Notes under the pieces: model-generated
Database searches by the model: none
The model's input: only the letters and a program-made list of their open reading frames with translations
Told to the model about the DNA's origin: nothing
Translations under genes and position numbers: made by a program
Source of the DNA: Chamaelirium japonicum
Taxonomy: Eukaryota; Streptophyta; Magnoliopsida; Liliales; Melanthiaceae
Length of the DNA: 64,000 nucleotides
Direction of reading: 5' to 3'
NCBI GenBank assembly: GCA_947650365.1
Contig: OX393549.1
Location: 25,854,709 to 25,918,708 of the forward strand
Shown: one piece after another, positions 43,569 to 55,857 of the stretch
How positions within the stretch are numbered: position 1 is the first letter of the stretch
Layout: each line of letters starts with the position of its first letter

Positions 43569-43985
43569 CAACCCAACCCAACCCAACCCAAGGTCTGTTT
43601 GAACTTCCATAGCCCTAGCCTAATCTGTCGGGTTGGCCAGGTTGATCAGGTTGTGAGGAATGGGTTGATCGGCCTCAATATGGTAGAGGAGAAATAATTC
43701 GGATTGGGCTCGGGTTGGGTTCAGGTTAGCCCGCCCAAATTTGGGTTGGGTTCGGGTTGGGTTCCGGTTGGCCCGCCCAAGTTGCAGCCCTACGTCTGCC
43801 TTCAAGTAGGGGTGGCAATGGGTCGGGTCGGGTTGAGACATAGGTATACCGAACCCTACCCGTTTAATAAACGGGTCAAAAACTTAAACCCAAACCCGAC
43901 CCAACCAGTTTAACCCGTTTATTAAACGGGTCGGGTCGGGTCTGGTCGGGTTGGCTACCAAAACGGCCCGGTGATTTAGTTATTT
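43569..43985. repeat. ACCCA microsatellite and GGGTCGGG-rich repeat
   Basis: ACCCA repeats at 43,569-43,591, then GGGTTGGGTTCGGGTT repeats (43,700-43,775). After AGGGGTGGCAATGGGTCGGG (43,809) comes an inverted pair CCCGTTTAATAAACGGGTC ... GTTTATTAAACGGGTCGGG (43,858-43,935). The AGGGGTGGCAA start is common to a class of plant MITE-like repeats. Confidence 0.6.
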
Positions 43986-44104
43986 CACTCACGGCCAACA
44001 TACCCACCATTTAGGCCCGGCCCATTATGAAAACAAAATAAATAAAAAAAATGCCCCATTTAGAATTTTCACCTTAGGCCTCAATTTGTATCGAGACGGC
44101 CCTG

Positions 44105-44106
<2 letters not shown>

Positions 44107-44189
<83 letters not shown>
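44107..44189. repeat. (CT)n microsatellite
   Basis: CT repeat with one CC interruption. Confidence 0.97.
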
Positions 44190-44364
44190 TTCTCTCTCTC
44201 TCCCCTGGGGTAGCGGAGTTGGGGGGTTGGTTGGTCGCACCGAAGGCTCCTGCTTTGTGCCAATCGGCACGGGCATGCCGAAGGCGGTCAGGTGTATTGT
44301 CGTCGCATACGACGGTGAATGTGATGATGCCCGGGGGGTGTGTTGCCGCCGAAGGCGGCCCGCT

Positions 44365-44394
44365 GCAGTGCCGACAGGCACGGGCATGCACTAG
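44365..44394 (+). mobile_element. Helitron-like 3' terminus
   Basis: Hairpin GTGCC GACA GGCAC, then GGGCATGCA and CTAG (44,391-44,394) followed by T in a TA tract. The upstream 160 bp (CCGAAGGCGGCCCGCTGCAG and similar) is shared in inverted orientation with 45,621-46,015. The 5' end was not found. Confidence 0.55.
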
Positions 44395-44950
44395 TATATA
44401 TATGTTTCGGGTATGAGAAGTAATTTGATTTCCCTTTCTGAATTATATTCTCTCGGGCACAAGTTCATCAGTCAATGTGGATGGAGTTATGAACGCCGAT
44501 CTGAGATGGTAATTCAATGATCATGATAGAAGCCTTAAGTAGAGAAATATACAATATTGGTGGGAGGATAGCTTCAAGTGTATAGGGTTCGGTACCAAAT
44601 AAGACTGTAAGTGGAGCGATCTTGGGTGCAACATGATTGATTAAGAAGTGGGTTTCAGTGGTCGGGTTCAAGTTTTCTTAGACTTGATCAATTACTAGGC
44701 ACGATGATTGGGCACACACTATGGGTACAAATGTGGCAATAATGATAAGTATGAGAAGTTCACAGATTCTCGGAACAGGTCAAGGACATGACAGATGGAG
44801 TCTTCATATGGTTTTTTTCTATTTGGCTTGTATTTAAAAGTCAAGATGGGGATTGTTATCCAATGCCTTTTAAGATAAGAGGGGGAGGGGGGGCGTAGAG
44901 ATAAATATGTGGGGATGTAGTCGTTTCCCATAAGGACACAAACTTATCAT

Positions 44951-45074
<124 letters not shown>

Positions 45075-45620
45075 TCTTCTCATCGACTTTGCTCACTGGA
45101 TCTTAAGTTTCTTCTGGTATTCTTCTTGGTGCTCTTTCTTGTGCCGGATTCTCTTTGCATCGTTTCCTGTAGTGATACTCAGTGATCTTTAGATCTCAAG
45201 GTTTTCTATTTTAGTTGTTTTGAGAGGGTTTTATGTAAGGGAGGTGAGGTTCAAAATATTATAGCCTTGTAAAATCTCATAACAGTGAATTTCCATATCG
45301 TTGTTGCCGAAGTTTGGTGTGCTTGTGTGTGTGTTTAGTTGTGTTGGATTTCTCTGTGGTGTGATCGACATACTTCGATCGTCTACAACTTAGTGTTTGC
45401 TTCCGTTGTTCAACAGAGATAGCATAATTATAACAAAAATAAGTAAGGAAGGGAGTCATAAGGGAGTCATATGTACCATTTTTGCGACTGAAGTCTGAGA
45501 TACTGTGTTAAAACGGATTCAACAAGAAAAATGTGAGAAAGTATATATGGTCTCGACAAGAAATCATCCAAACTAGTTTTTCATCAAAAGGTCAAAAATT
45601 TTACCAAAAGTATTAATAAA

Positions 45621-46015
45621 CTAGTGCATGCCCATGCCTGTCGGCACTGCAGTGGGCCACCTTCGGTGGCAACACACCTGAACGTCTTCGGTAATAAAAC
45701 ACTTTCGACGACAACACCAGTATTCATAGGGACACCCATTTCCTTGCATGTGCCGATTGGCACACGAAGCGGGCGCTTTTGTCGTGATTTAACTCCCTCT
45801 CCCCCTATAATCGATCAATCACATCGGCGGCAATACATATATATGTCGGCACTGCAGCGGGCCGCCTTCGGCGGTAACATACCTGAATGCTTTCGGGAAC
45901 AAAACACTTTCGACGACAACTATATTTCCTCGCACATGCCAATTGGCACGAAGCTGGCGCCTTCGGCGCTACCAACTCCCCCTCCCCCTATAATCGATCA
46001 AAAAGTGGGTTGCAA
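45621..46015 (-). mobile_element. Helitron-like 3' portion, minus strand, with internal duplication
   Basis: On the minus strand this ends GTGCCGACAGGCATGGGCAT, GCA, CTAG, then T. Inward, a module of roughly 200 bp (GTCGGCACTGCAGYGGGC ... CCCCCTATAATCGATCAA) is present twice in tandem, at 45,641-45,829 and 45,845-46,003. Related to the plus-strand end at 44,394. Confidence 0.5.
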
Positions 46016-46244
46016 TCCATTCAATGTTTCGCCGTGAGAGGAAAATAATTTGCAGATGTTCGCAAAAAGATAGATTCTTGTGAAAACATGTTTTTCAGAG
46101 AGCTCCACATTTCCCCACAAATAAAATGTCTAAATTTGGAGAAAAAAAAAGTTACTATTCCTTTTCTTTACTATAGTTTCACCAACGAATGCTTAGCTAT
46201 CTAATAGATCTAACCTTTCACTGTTCAGTCAAGTACACCCACAA

Positions 46245-46445
46245 GGGGTTAGGAGAGTTGGCAAAACAACTGATGTTTTGGTGAGGTGGATGTGGGTTCA
46301 ACTCCTCCCCTCGATTTACCCTGGAGTGAAGTGGGAATTACTAGGTAGGTCAGGTTTCACTTCCAGAGGGATTAGTTCGAGCCTGAAGTGGGCCATTGCC
46401 CAAAAGGTTTCGGGACACCCGCCGATGTCAACAAAAAAAAAGAAA
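46245..46445 (+). mobile_element. tRNA-derived SINE
   Basis: Box A-like TAGGAGAGTTGG (46,250-46,261) and box B GGTTCAACTCC (46,295-46,305) have normal pol III spacing. A unique body of about 120 bp and an A-rich tail (46,431-46,446) follow. It lies 380 bp before alpha-galactosidase exon 3. Confidence 0.6.
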
Positions 46446-46823
46446 GAATTATGCATTGGCTATTGTTGTGTACGAAAGGCTTCTTTTAGATTATGAACTT
46501 ACAATAAAAAACCATGAACCACATAGCGAAGCCCTTTCACCTGAATCTGTGTAACTGGCCCTCCTCTCCACTCCTTTCTCTTCTTCTTTTATATTATTAT
46601 TTATTCTAATCTACAGGCTGGGGTATAGGACGAACACCCCCTCATTCACTGAGAGGGATTTTTCTAAAAAATAAAAAACCATGAAAACAAAGCGTTTTAC
46701 ATGATACTATTGGACATAATTACAATTTCAGTATTTAGACCTTTTGTTTATATGCTATTAAGTGTAATGTGTATGAATATATTATTTTTCCAATTGCCTC
46801 TTCTTTTTTTCTGGACGACTTAG

Positions 46824-47007
46824 CCGATGCCATGGTGTCAAGCGGGCTTGCCGCACTGGGGTATCAGTACATCAATCTAGGTCTTTCTCTCCCCACTTAT
46901 ATCTCGATAACTACTTTGTTTTAATTTGTGTACTGATTATATGTTTTCTTCTTGATTATTTGATTTTACCAGATGATTGCTGGGGTGAACAAAATAGGGA
47001 CTCGCAG
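46824..47007 (+). CDS. Alpha-galactosidase (GH27), exons 3-4
   Basis: Exon 3 (46,824-46,880) follows GACTTAG and reads ADAMVSSGLAALGYQYINL. It joins exon 2 in phase at ...ETA. Exon 4 (46,973-47,007) follows TTTACCAG, reads DDCWGEQNRDSQ and ends at GTGAAC. GYQYINLDDCW matches the conserved GH27 region around the substrate-binding DD pair. The next expected exon (in plants beginning GNLVPKASTFPSGIKALAD or similar) and the catalytic nucleophile region are not found in 47,008-64,000. Either intron 4 exceeds 17 kb or the gene is truncated by the transposons downstream. Confidence 0.85.
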
Positions 47008-47074
47008 GTGAACCTCTAATCTGTTGCCTTTCTCAATTCTCCTCTTTGTCCGCATATATATTTGAATTGCGTTA

Positions 47075-47482
47075 AGGTCTATTTGGATACGCTCTGGATC
47101 CAGGATTCTTGGAGCCCAGAATTCTTAAAAAAGGCAAATAACCTATTTGGATACAACCGGATCCCAAAGGACGTTTCTTCATAGAGCCCAAAACATGCTA
47201 GTTCGAGCCATTTTATCGGAGCCCAAAATCTGGCTCTGGGCTCCGAGCTCTATTTTGGAATTCTGAGATTCTAGGCTCCAAGAATCCAATAATCCCAAAA
47301 ACAAGGGCTCTAGAGTCTAGAGCCTCGATTTTGGGATCCAGCAAAATGTCTCCCAGGAGCACGTTTTGGGCTCTCCGAAGAAACGTTTTTTATGATCTAG
47401 TTGTATCCAAAAAATACTCTGTCTTTTTTTATAGATTATGGGCTCCCAGAATCCAAAATCTGGAGCGTATCCAAATAAGCCC
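47075..47482. mobile_element. Tourist-like (PIF/Harbinger) MITE, TTA target site
   Basis: The 408-bp element has inverted ends AGGTCTATTTGGATACGCTC and (reverse) GGGCTTATTTGGATACGCTC, flanked by TTA (47,072-47,074 and 47,483-47,485). Internal inverted segments such as GGAGCCCA and TGGGCTCC recur, giving a foldback. It lies in alpha-galactosidase intron 4, 67 bp after exon 4. Confidence 0.7.
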
Positions 47483-47485
47483 TTA

Positions 47486-49400
47486 GTTACCGAAGAAGTA
47501 TTAGAACTTAGATGGCTAATTGGGTCTGCATTATAAGTCTGTAGTTCTTGCTAACCACCCCTCTCACACATAACCTATGACACAGAAATGCTGGAAAAAA
47601 ATTTTGGACACTTTTTTAGAGTGGTCTTCCTCATCCTTGTTTGCCACTTTAAAGCTTGTTAGTCCTCGAAAGAACTAGCTAGGAACCCATGTGATGCAAA
47701 ACAATGCAGGTGGATAGGAAATCAGTAGTTTAATTGTACTAGCAGTGTTTCACTATAAATTAAAAGTTTCAGGTAGGAAATATCATTCAAGCCATCAGCA
47801 GGGAATAATGGGTTTTAAAAGAAACTACTAGCATCAGGCAATTTGATCCCAGTTCTAAGAATTACAATAAATAATGCTTAACTTAAAAGGCAAGAGTCCG
47901 TCCCGCAATATCAAATGCTAATGAACTTAACAGGAAGGTGGGGACGCACAACCTCACGAAGGTGGACAGCAGTCGACACAAATAAGATACTGGAGACCCG
48001 ATTAATGGAATTCGAAAAAACCCTACTGGGAGGAGATGTACTTACTGAGGGGCACGTGGAGCTTCAGGGGCCTCGGAGGGAGGCAGAGGAGGTGTAGAAA
48101 GCTCGGGCGGAGTCGGGATCGGTGCAAACAGGATGAGGACGGTGACGTCGGCTGCACGGGTGTGTCCGGATGTCGAGGTAGTCGCCTTCGTTCTTGATCA
48201 AGCCGTGGTCGATGCCTGGGTTGACCATGAGGGCATACCGAGGCGAGCTGAGGACGCGGATCCGAGCCGGAAGATTGGGGAAGGGGCTCCGGCTATGGTG
48301 CGGGTGGAGAGCGGGGTCAACGGGGAGGGAGGGCCTGGGGCATTGGGTGGCAGGGAGAAGGGGCGGGGCTAGGGTTGCAGGGTCACGAGGGAGACGGGCA
48401 AGGGGAGGGGTCTGGACGTGGGGTCGCAGGGACGAGGGGCGGGTGCCGAGGCTGCGGGTCGCAAGGAGGAGGGGGCGGGACCAGGGCTGCGGGGTCGCAG
48501 GGAGGAGGGACTGGGGCTACGGGGTCGCCGGGAGGGGGGGTTGGGGTGGCTGGGCGGGAGGACGGGAGGGAAGAGGAGGGGTGCGGGGTGCGGGGCAGAC
48601 GGGAGGAGAGGGCACTGGGGATACAAGGAGAAGGAGGGGAGACGGGACCGGCCTGCGGGAAGAGAGGGAGATCAGGAGGAGAGGGGGAAGGGGGTTGGGC
48701 TAGGGTTTCACACACCTAGCACAAACTTAGGGTTTCAAACACCTAGGGTTTGGGGTCGGGTTCCCCACGCCTCACCCTGTTGTCACTCAACACAAAATGG
48801 AGAAACAAATTTTTTATTTCATTATTCAGTACCTCCAAAGGAACAGGGGGGGGGGGGGGGCTTATATAGGCTTACAACGACTAACCCAAATGGCCGACAA
48901 GCGAGGTGGGACTAAATGCAAAGCAGGAAAAAAAAAGATAAAATAAATGAGAACAACTGGGGTTGGTCCTGATTAGTCGATCACAATGACAAACTCATAT
49001 GTCGCCTCCTGTGCTAGTACACACACCATGGGCTTGGCTCGAAGTCGATGTCCACATCACCATGTCATGCAGTAAAGTCTACTTCCTTCTTTCCTTTCCA
49101 ACAACCCAATTGCCAGTAGAACTGTCACTGCTAGTCTGGTTTGTTCCTTTTCTAGAGGGGTTGTAGTTATCTTCTAAAGGGCTCGTTGGCTGAAGCTTGC
49201 AGAAAAGTGTGAGGAACACATTTGTTCAATTCGTACCTTAAATTCAAAAACTTAACCAACAATTTACCCTGTTAGGCATAGATTAAGATTGTTTTCCATG
49301 AGGGTAATAACCCAAAATATGTATACAAATGGGGGTAAGTTCACCATATACAAGAGTGCATCAACTACCCTAAACAACAATATATACAAGTGTCTCTAAC
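47486..49400. other. Intergenic or intron 4 sequence with a G-rich block
   Basis: 47,486-48,050 shows nothing recognisable. 48,120-48,710 is very G-rich on the plus strand, with GGGTCGCAGGGA(G/C) repeats; read on the minus strand it resembles a CT/CCC-rich leader, and AAACCCTAG phrases lie at 48,700-48,745. A poly-G run is at 48,847-48,860. 48,870-49,400 is probably the 3' LTR of the decayed minus-strand copia: CTATATAAG TATA-like on the minus strand near 48,865, and 5' start TGTTAGAGACAC at 49,401. Open frames in the G-rich block are not accepted. Confidence 0.45.
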
Positions 49401-52070
49401 ACCCCCCTAAAACTCACGACGGGTGAATCACAGAGAATTTACCAAGCAAATACTGAATGTATGAACCTTGGTGAAGAAATCTATGAGCTACTCAGTAGCG
49501 GAGACATAAGGAATGGATAGAGGAGCATGGTAGAAATGGCGGATGAAGTGATGGTCAACTTCTACGTGTTTCGTTCGTTCATGAAAGACCAGATCGGTGG
49601 CTATTGAAAATATCACTCTGATTGCCACAGTGAAGTGAAGGAGTATGGAATGCAATACCCAAATCAGAGATGAGATGCCGTAGCCAAATGACCTCTGCAC
49701 TAGTTTGGGACATTTCACAATACTCAGCCCAGTACTTGAATGGGAGACTATCTTTTGCTTCTTGCACTTCCAAAAATCAAAGTTTGTCAAGAATGACGTA
49801 GAAGCCGATAGTAGATCGACGGTTAATGGGATCACCTGCCCAGTTAGCATCCCCATAGACACGAAGCTCCAAAGCAAGAGAAGCAGAGAAGAGGAAGAAG
49901 CAAGTGATCATCCCACGAAGGTAGCGAAGGATACTTATGTCGCATAGTGAACATAGTGAGGCACACTGACAAACTGGCTCACTATACAAACTACAAGCGC
50001 AATATCGGTCTTGAAGATGGTCGAGTAAACGAGACTGTCTACAAGCTATCAATACCTCAAGGGATTAGAATGTGGCTCACTATCAATCGGACGAAGCTTC
50101 ATGTGGGCTCCATCGGTGTATCAGTGGTGCAAAAGTCACTTAGGCAGGCACGACTAATTAGATCAGAGGTGAACTTATGTTGAGAAGACAGTACCCTCGA
50201 GAAAAAAATTCAACATCAATACCCAAGAAGTAACGTAGAGTGCCAAGGTCCTTTATCTCAAACTGACGTTGGAGGTGCTGATTTAGACGATCAATGGAAT
50301 CAATAACATCAATGGTGATGATCATGTCGTCGACATAGAATAGAAGAACCATCAGATCCTGAGGAGATCGCTGTGTGAGTAAGGCACAATCATAATAGCT
50401 CTCGGTGAAGCAAACCTCAAGAAATACATGACGAAAATACTTAAACCATGACCGTGTAGCCTGCTTGAGTCCATAAATAGCTCGACAAAAATAACAAACT
50501 ATACCGAGGGATGGAAAAGGCCTGGAAGAGGCTGCATGTAAACCTCCTTAACAAAATCGCCATGAAGAAAGGAATTATGCACATTTATCTAGTAGAACGG
50601 CCATCTCTATACTACATCAACAGCAATCAGGGTACGAATATATATCATCTTTGTTCTAGGGGAATGGTCTCATCAGAGTCGACTCCATGCTTCTGCAAAA
50701 ACCCATGAGCAAAAAGGTGTGCTTTGTGGTGCTCCAGCTAGCCATGAAAGTGAGTCTTCACCTTGTAGATCCACCGACAGCTAGTAGGATCTTTCCCTAG
50801 AGGTAGGCGAAGAAAGACCCAAGTGTGAATTTGCTAGAGAACATGAAGCTCTTCTGACATAGTTGTCTGCCACTTTCGTATCTACACTGCCTCACGATAA
50901 GATTGAGGCTCCCAATGTGAATGGATGGCTGAAAAAAAACATTAAAACTTGGGGGAGTAGTAGTGAGTTGTAATCCAACAAAAGTGATCAGGAGCATGTC
51001 GATTAGGACGCTCAGGGTAGCGGTGCGGAGAAGTTGAAATATCCACAAGTAGTCCATAAGGACCTAGTGACAAGGAAGCAGATCAGCGGGAGCATATGAA
51101 CTCTTAGATGGAACACCAGGAGTGGCATAAGGTTTCGTAGAGGTCGAGGTACTATTAATGAGCACAACTGGAGAGACATAGGACTAAGGAGGCACACGAT
51201 AACGACACGAGTAGACCTGATCAACAGGAGGCTTCTAAGAAGCATAAGAAACACTGGAGTTGAGGAGGAAGAAGGCTCAGAGTTTGTCTTTGGAGTAGTT
51301 GGAGAAATAGGGGGAAGGGGTCTAAGGCAACATGAAGAAGACAATGAATCAGGAGAGGAATAATCAACAAAAGAGATATCTTGAGTAAAATAGGACCCTT
51401 CATAGGGGTTGTAGCAATAATAACCCTTGTTTTCAGATCCACAACCAAGGATAACACACTGAGCTGCATAAGGAGAGAGCTTGCAGGTGTGCTCAACAGG
51501 GGGAAAGAGAACAAAACGCATGCACCTGAAAGTGCGAACGTCACCGTAGGTAGGAGTAGAGTAGAGATGCTCATAGGGAGTGTCTAACTAACATGGACTA
51601 CGGGGTGCAGTTGATGAGGTAGATGGCGGTAAGAACAACCTCAACCTAGAACGTATGCGAACAGACACGAAAAAGAGGAGAGTATGTGGCGATGTTTTCT
51701 CTCAAAACACTTTTATGAGAAGGCGCGTGTAGGGATATGACTGCTAAGGAAGGGTTCTATAAGACAAAAGAACATCATGAACCTCCAAAGAGAGATACTG
51801 ATGAGTGCCATTGGAGCAGAACACCCTAATGGAGTGGTGGAATTGAGTTTGGACTATAACAACAAAGTCGTGATACACTCGACAAACATCTGAACGACGA
51901 TGCATAAGATAGACCAAAGTGTATCACGAGAAACCGTCAACAAAGTAAACAAATTAAGCTGCCTATAGAAAGTAAAGGTGCAGGACTCCAAATATCAGAG
52001 TGAACTAAATCAAAATGGGCCAAAGACTAAGTGCCACTAGTCGAAAAGGGAAGGACCATATGCGTTGCCA
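49401..52070 (-). pseudogene. Degenerate copia polyprotein, minus strand
   Basis: Read right to left: integrase start (HFDLVHSDIWSPAP near 52,040; FVDGFSRYT; YLMHRRSDVCRVYHDFV), C-terminal integrase (MRFVLFPPVEHTCKLSPYAA, VILGCGSENKGYYCYNP at about 51,420-51,520), reverse transcriptase (LLFYVDDMIIT near 50,345; IKDLGTLRYFLGIDVEF) and RNase H (LRYLRGMITCF, DANWAGDP, FHERTKHVEVDHHFI near 49,560). Many stops and frameshifts. A PPT-like GTTTTAGGGGGGTGTTAG (minus) lies at about 49,400, followed by a likely 3' LTR. No 5' LTR found. Confidence 0.85.
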
Positions 52071-53261
52071 ACCTGTAGCCCGCACATATTAACAAAGGAA
52101 AAAAAGACCCTAGACCCAAAATGCCTAAACAAAACATAGATTGAAGGTGACACGATGACACATAACCTAATAGATAGTGCAAAAGTTGGACGAAGACAAG
52201 AGAATGACACTACAACCAAAACTAACGGATGTGGGGGTGGAAAAAAATGGAACATATAGATGCTCCAACTGTTAAAGTCTCCCAACTCTATGCCAAACCC
52301 CAATCTTTAGGTTTGTATACAGATCCTACACAACACAAGAGGGAGAGAAGGACGACGACTCGGTCAAGGGCTATGAGGACATCCTTGGAGAGGTTGTAGC
52401 AGTAACCTGAGTCGAGGTGCGAAGTTGATCAGTTAAGGGGCGTGACTACTTCTTCAACGACTTGGTTAATGTCTCCTTTATTTGTCCAAGGCATCAGTAG
52501 TACACAAAAAGGAGGTCGGGAACTGTACTGGAATCCGAGCTGAGGGCGCAAAACAACAGACACCAAACCCACCTCTGATCCAAAACTGGAAGACATGCAA
52601 AAGCTAGCTAGGGTGCGATGTACGATGTGTGCAAGCTAGGCCTGTCAATTAGGCCCTCCAAGAAGGGCACCTGGCCCGGCCAGACCCATCAAAGCCCGTC
52701 CAAAATCCGGCCCGACCAAAGCCCGGTCCGGCCCGGCCCTTCATTTTCAGTTACCGGGTCAAGCCCGGGCTTAGTGTTTGCCAACCCAGCCCGGCCCAAC
52801 TACAGTATATAAATATATAATTATTATATATAAATATATATAATAATTATATTAATTTTTTTATATAACTAAGAGGAGGGGGGCCTCACGAGCTGAGGGG
52901 TTGACTGGGTTCACCCAGATCGGAACTGAAACGCCTCTCTCTCTCACTCAATTTATTTGAAGATGATTTCAAATTCGGGGCGATATAAGTATAACATATT
53001 GTTTTTTTTTCTATTATCTCTCTCTCGCTCAAACCCTAACCATAATATGAGCCTCAACCCGTCGACTACGTATTTCTTTCTCTCGTTGTCTGTCTCTCGA
53101 ACCGGATCGGATCATCTCCTCGACACCTTCAAAGGGATTTCTGAGTTCTCTCATCTATGATCGATCATAGTCTTGTTCTTATTCAACTTTTTTACTTCGG
53201 GTTTTTTTTTTGGTAAGCACTTATGGTGGTGTGGATTTTGTTGGGTAAAGATCATCTCTTC
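52071..53261. other. Intergenic, with a GGCCCGGCC-rich repeat
   Basis: 52,637-52,800 reads GCCTGTCAATTAGGCC ... GGCCCGGCC ... GCCCGGCCCAAC, a class of repeat with pseudo-palindromic GGGCC/GGCCC seen in many plant MITE-like sequences. A TA-rich tract follows (52,805-52,870). Nothing else is recognised. Confidence 0.45.
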
Positions 53262-53282
53262 TCTCTCTCTCTCTCTCTCTCA

Positions 53283-53326
<44 letters not shown>
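53262..53326. repeat. (CT)n then (TA)n microsatellite
   Basis: CT repeat with one CA interruption, passing directly into TA repeats that abut foldback MITE A. Confidence 0.97.
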
Positions 53327-54910
<1,584 letters not shown>

Positions 54911-54921
54911 TTATTGAACTT

Positions 54922-55699
54922 TGTGGGTGCAAATTTTGGCGAGAAGTCTGCAAACAGCGGGACCCACCTGCCCTGCCTGGTGGACCCCCGGAAGACTATA
55001 GCGGGACCCACCGGCCCTGCCTGGTGGGCTCCCGGAAGACTACAGCGGGACCCACCGGCCCTGCCTGGTGGGCTCCCGGAAGACTACAGCGGGACCCACC
55101 GGCCCTGCCTGGTGGGCTCCCGGAAGACTACCACGGGACCCACCGGCCCTACCTGGTGGGCCCACGAAGACTACCACGGGACCCACCGGCCCTGCCTGTG
55201 GAATCCCCAGAAGACAATAGTAGGACCCACCAGCCCTGTCTGGAGAAACTTCCAGAAGCAGCCAGAAACCGCCATTTACCCCCCAGCATTTCTCTATAAA
55301 TAGCAGACCCTTCGAATGTAAATGATCCGATTTCCAGTTCTGAGATCTGATTTTCAAAAACCAGAGCTCTGGAATTTTCTAACTTCCTATCCTTCACCTC
55401 TCCTTGATCTTCTTCTTCTTACCTTCGAAGAGATCGGAGAGGCATCAGTGACACTCGGCTTGTCGAGGTCACTTCGAGAAAAGAGTTAGTGAATGCGGGT
55501 TGCTCCCTATAGTACGGAGACGTAGGCTTCGGCTGAACTCCGAGATCACTTCTCGTGTCTATTATCTGATTGCATCTCTCTCTGCTTGTGTTTTGAGAAC
55601 GGCAACTCCAATCAATATATCGAACAACGATCTTCGACTCAAACTTCAATTAACTGGTACGGTGAAGTATTCGGGTCGGCACGAAGATTTCCCCCCATA
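54922..55699 (+). repeat. Element 3, 5' LTR
   Basis: Starts TGTGGGTGCAAATTTTGGC and ends GATTTCCCCCCATA (778 bp). U3 holds about six tandem copies of a unit with CGGGACCCACCGGCCCTGCC and GGTGGGCTCCCGGAAGACTA. TATA box CTATAAATAG at 55,294-55,303. Confidence 0.88.
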
Positions 55700-55857
55700 G
55701 TTTGGCGTCGTCTGTGGGATCGAACGAGAAGCCAAGTTCACTCTACAACAAGTCAGATCGGTTAAGCAGACAACCGATTAGACTTCCTAGCCCCTTCAGT
55801 TGAGCAGACAACCGTTAGGACGTCGGCACTCTAGTTGCACCCTTCGCTCTCTATGAA

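Noticed and set aside
48133-48915. Overlapping Gly/Arg-rich plus and Pro/Ser-rich minus frames
   Set aside because: The block is a G-rich repeat (GGGTCGCAGGGA) open in several frames at once, which is typical of biased composition.
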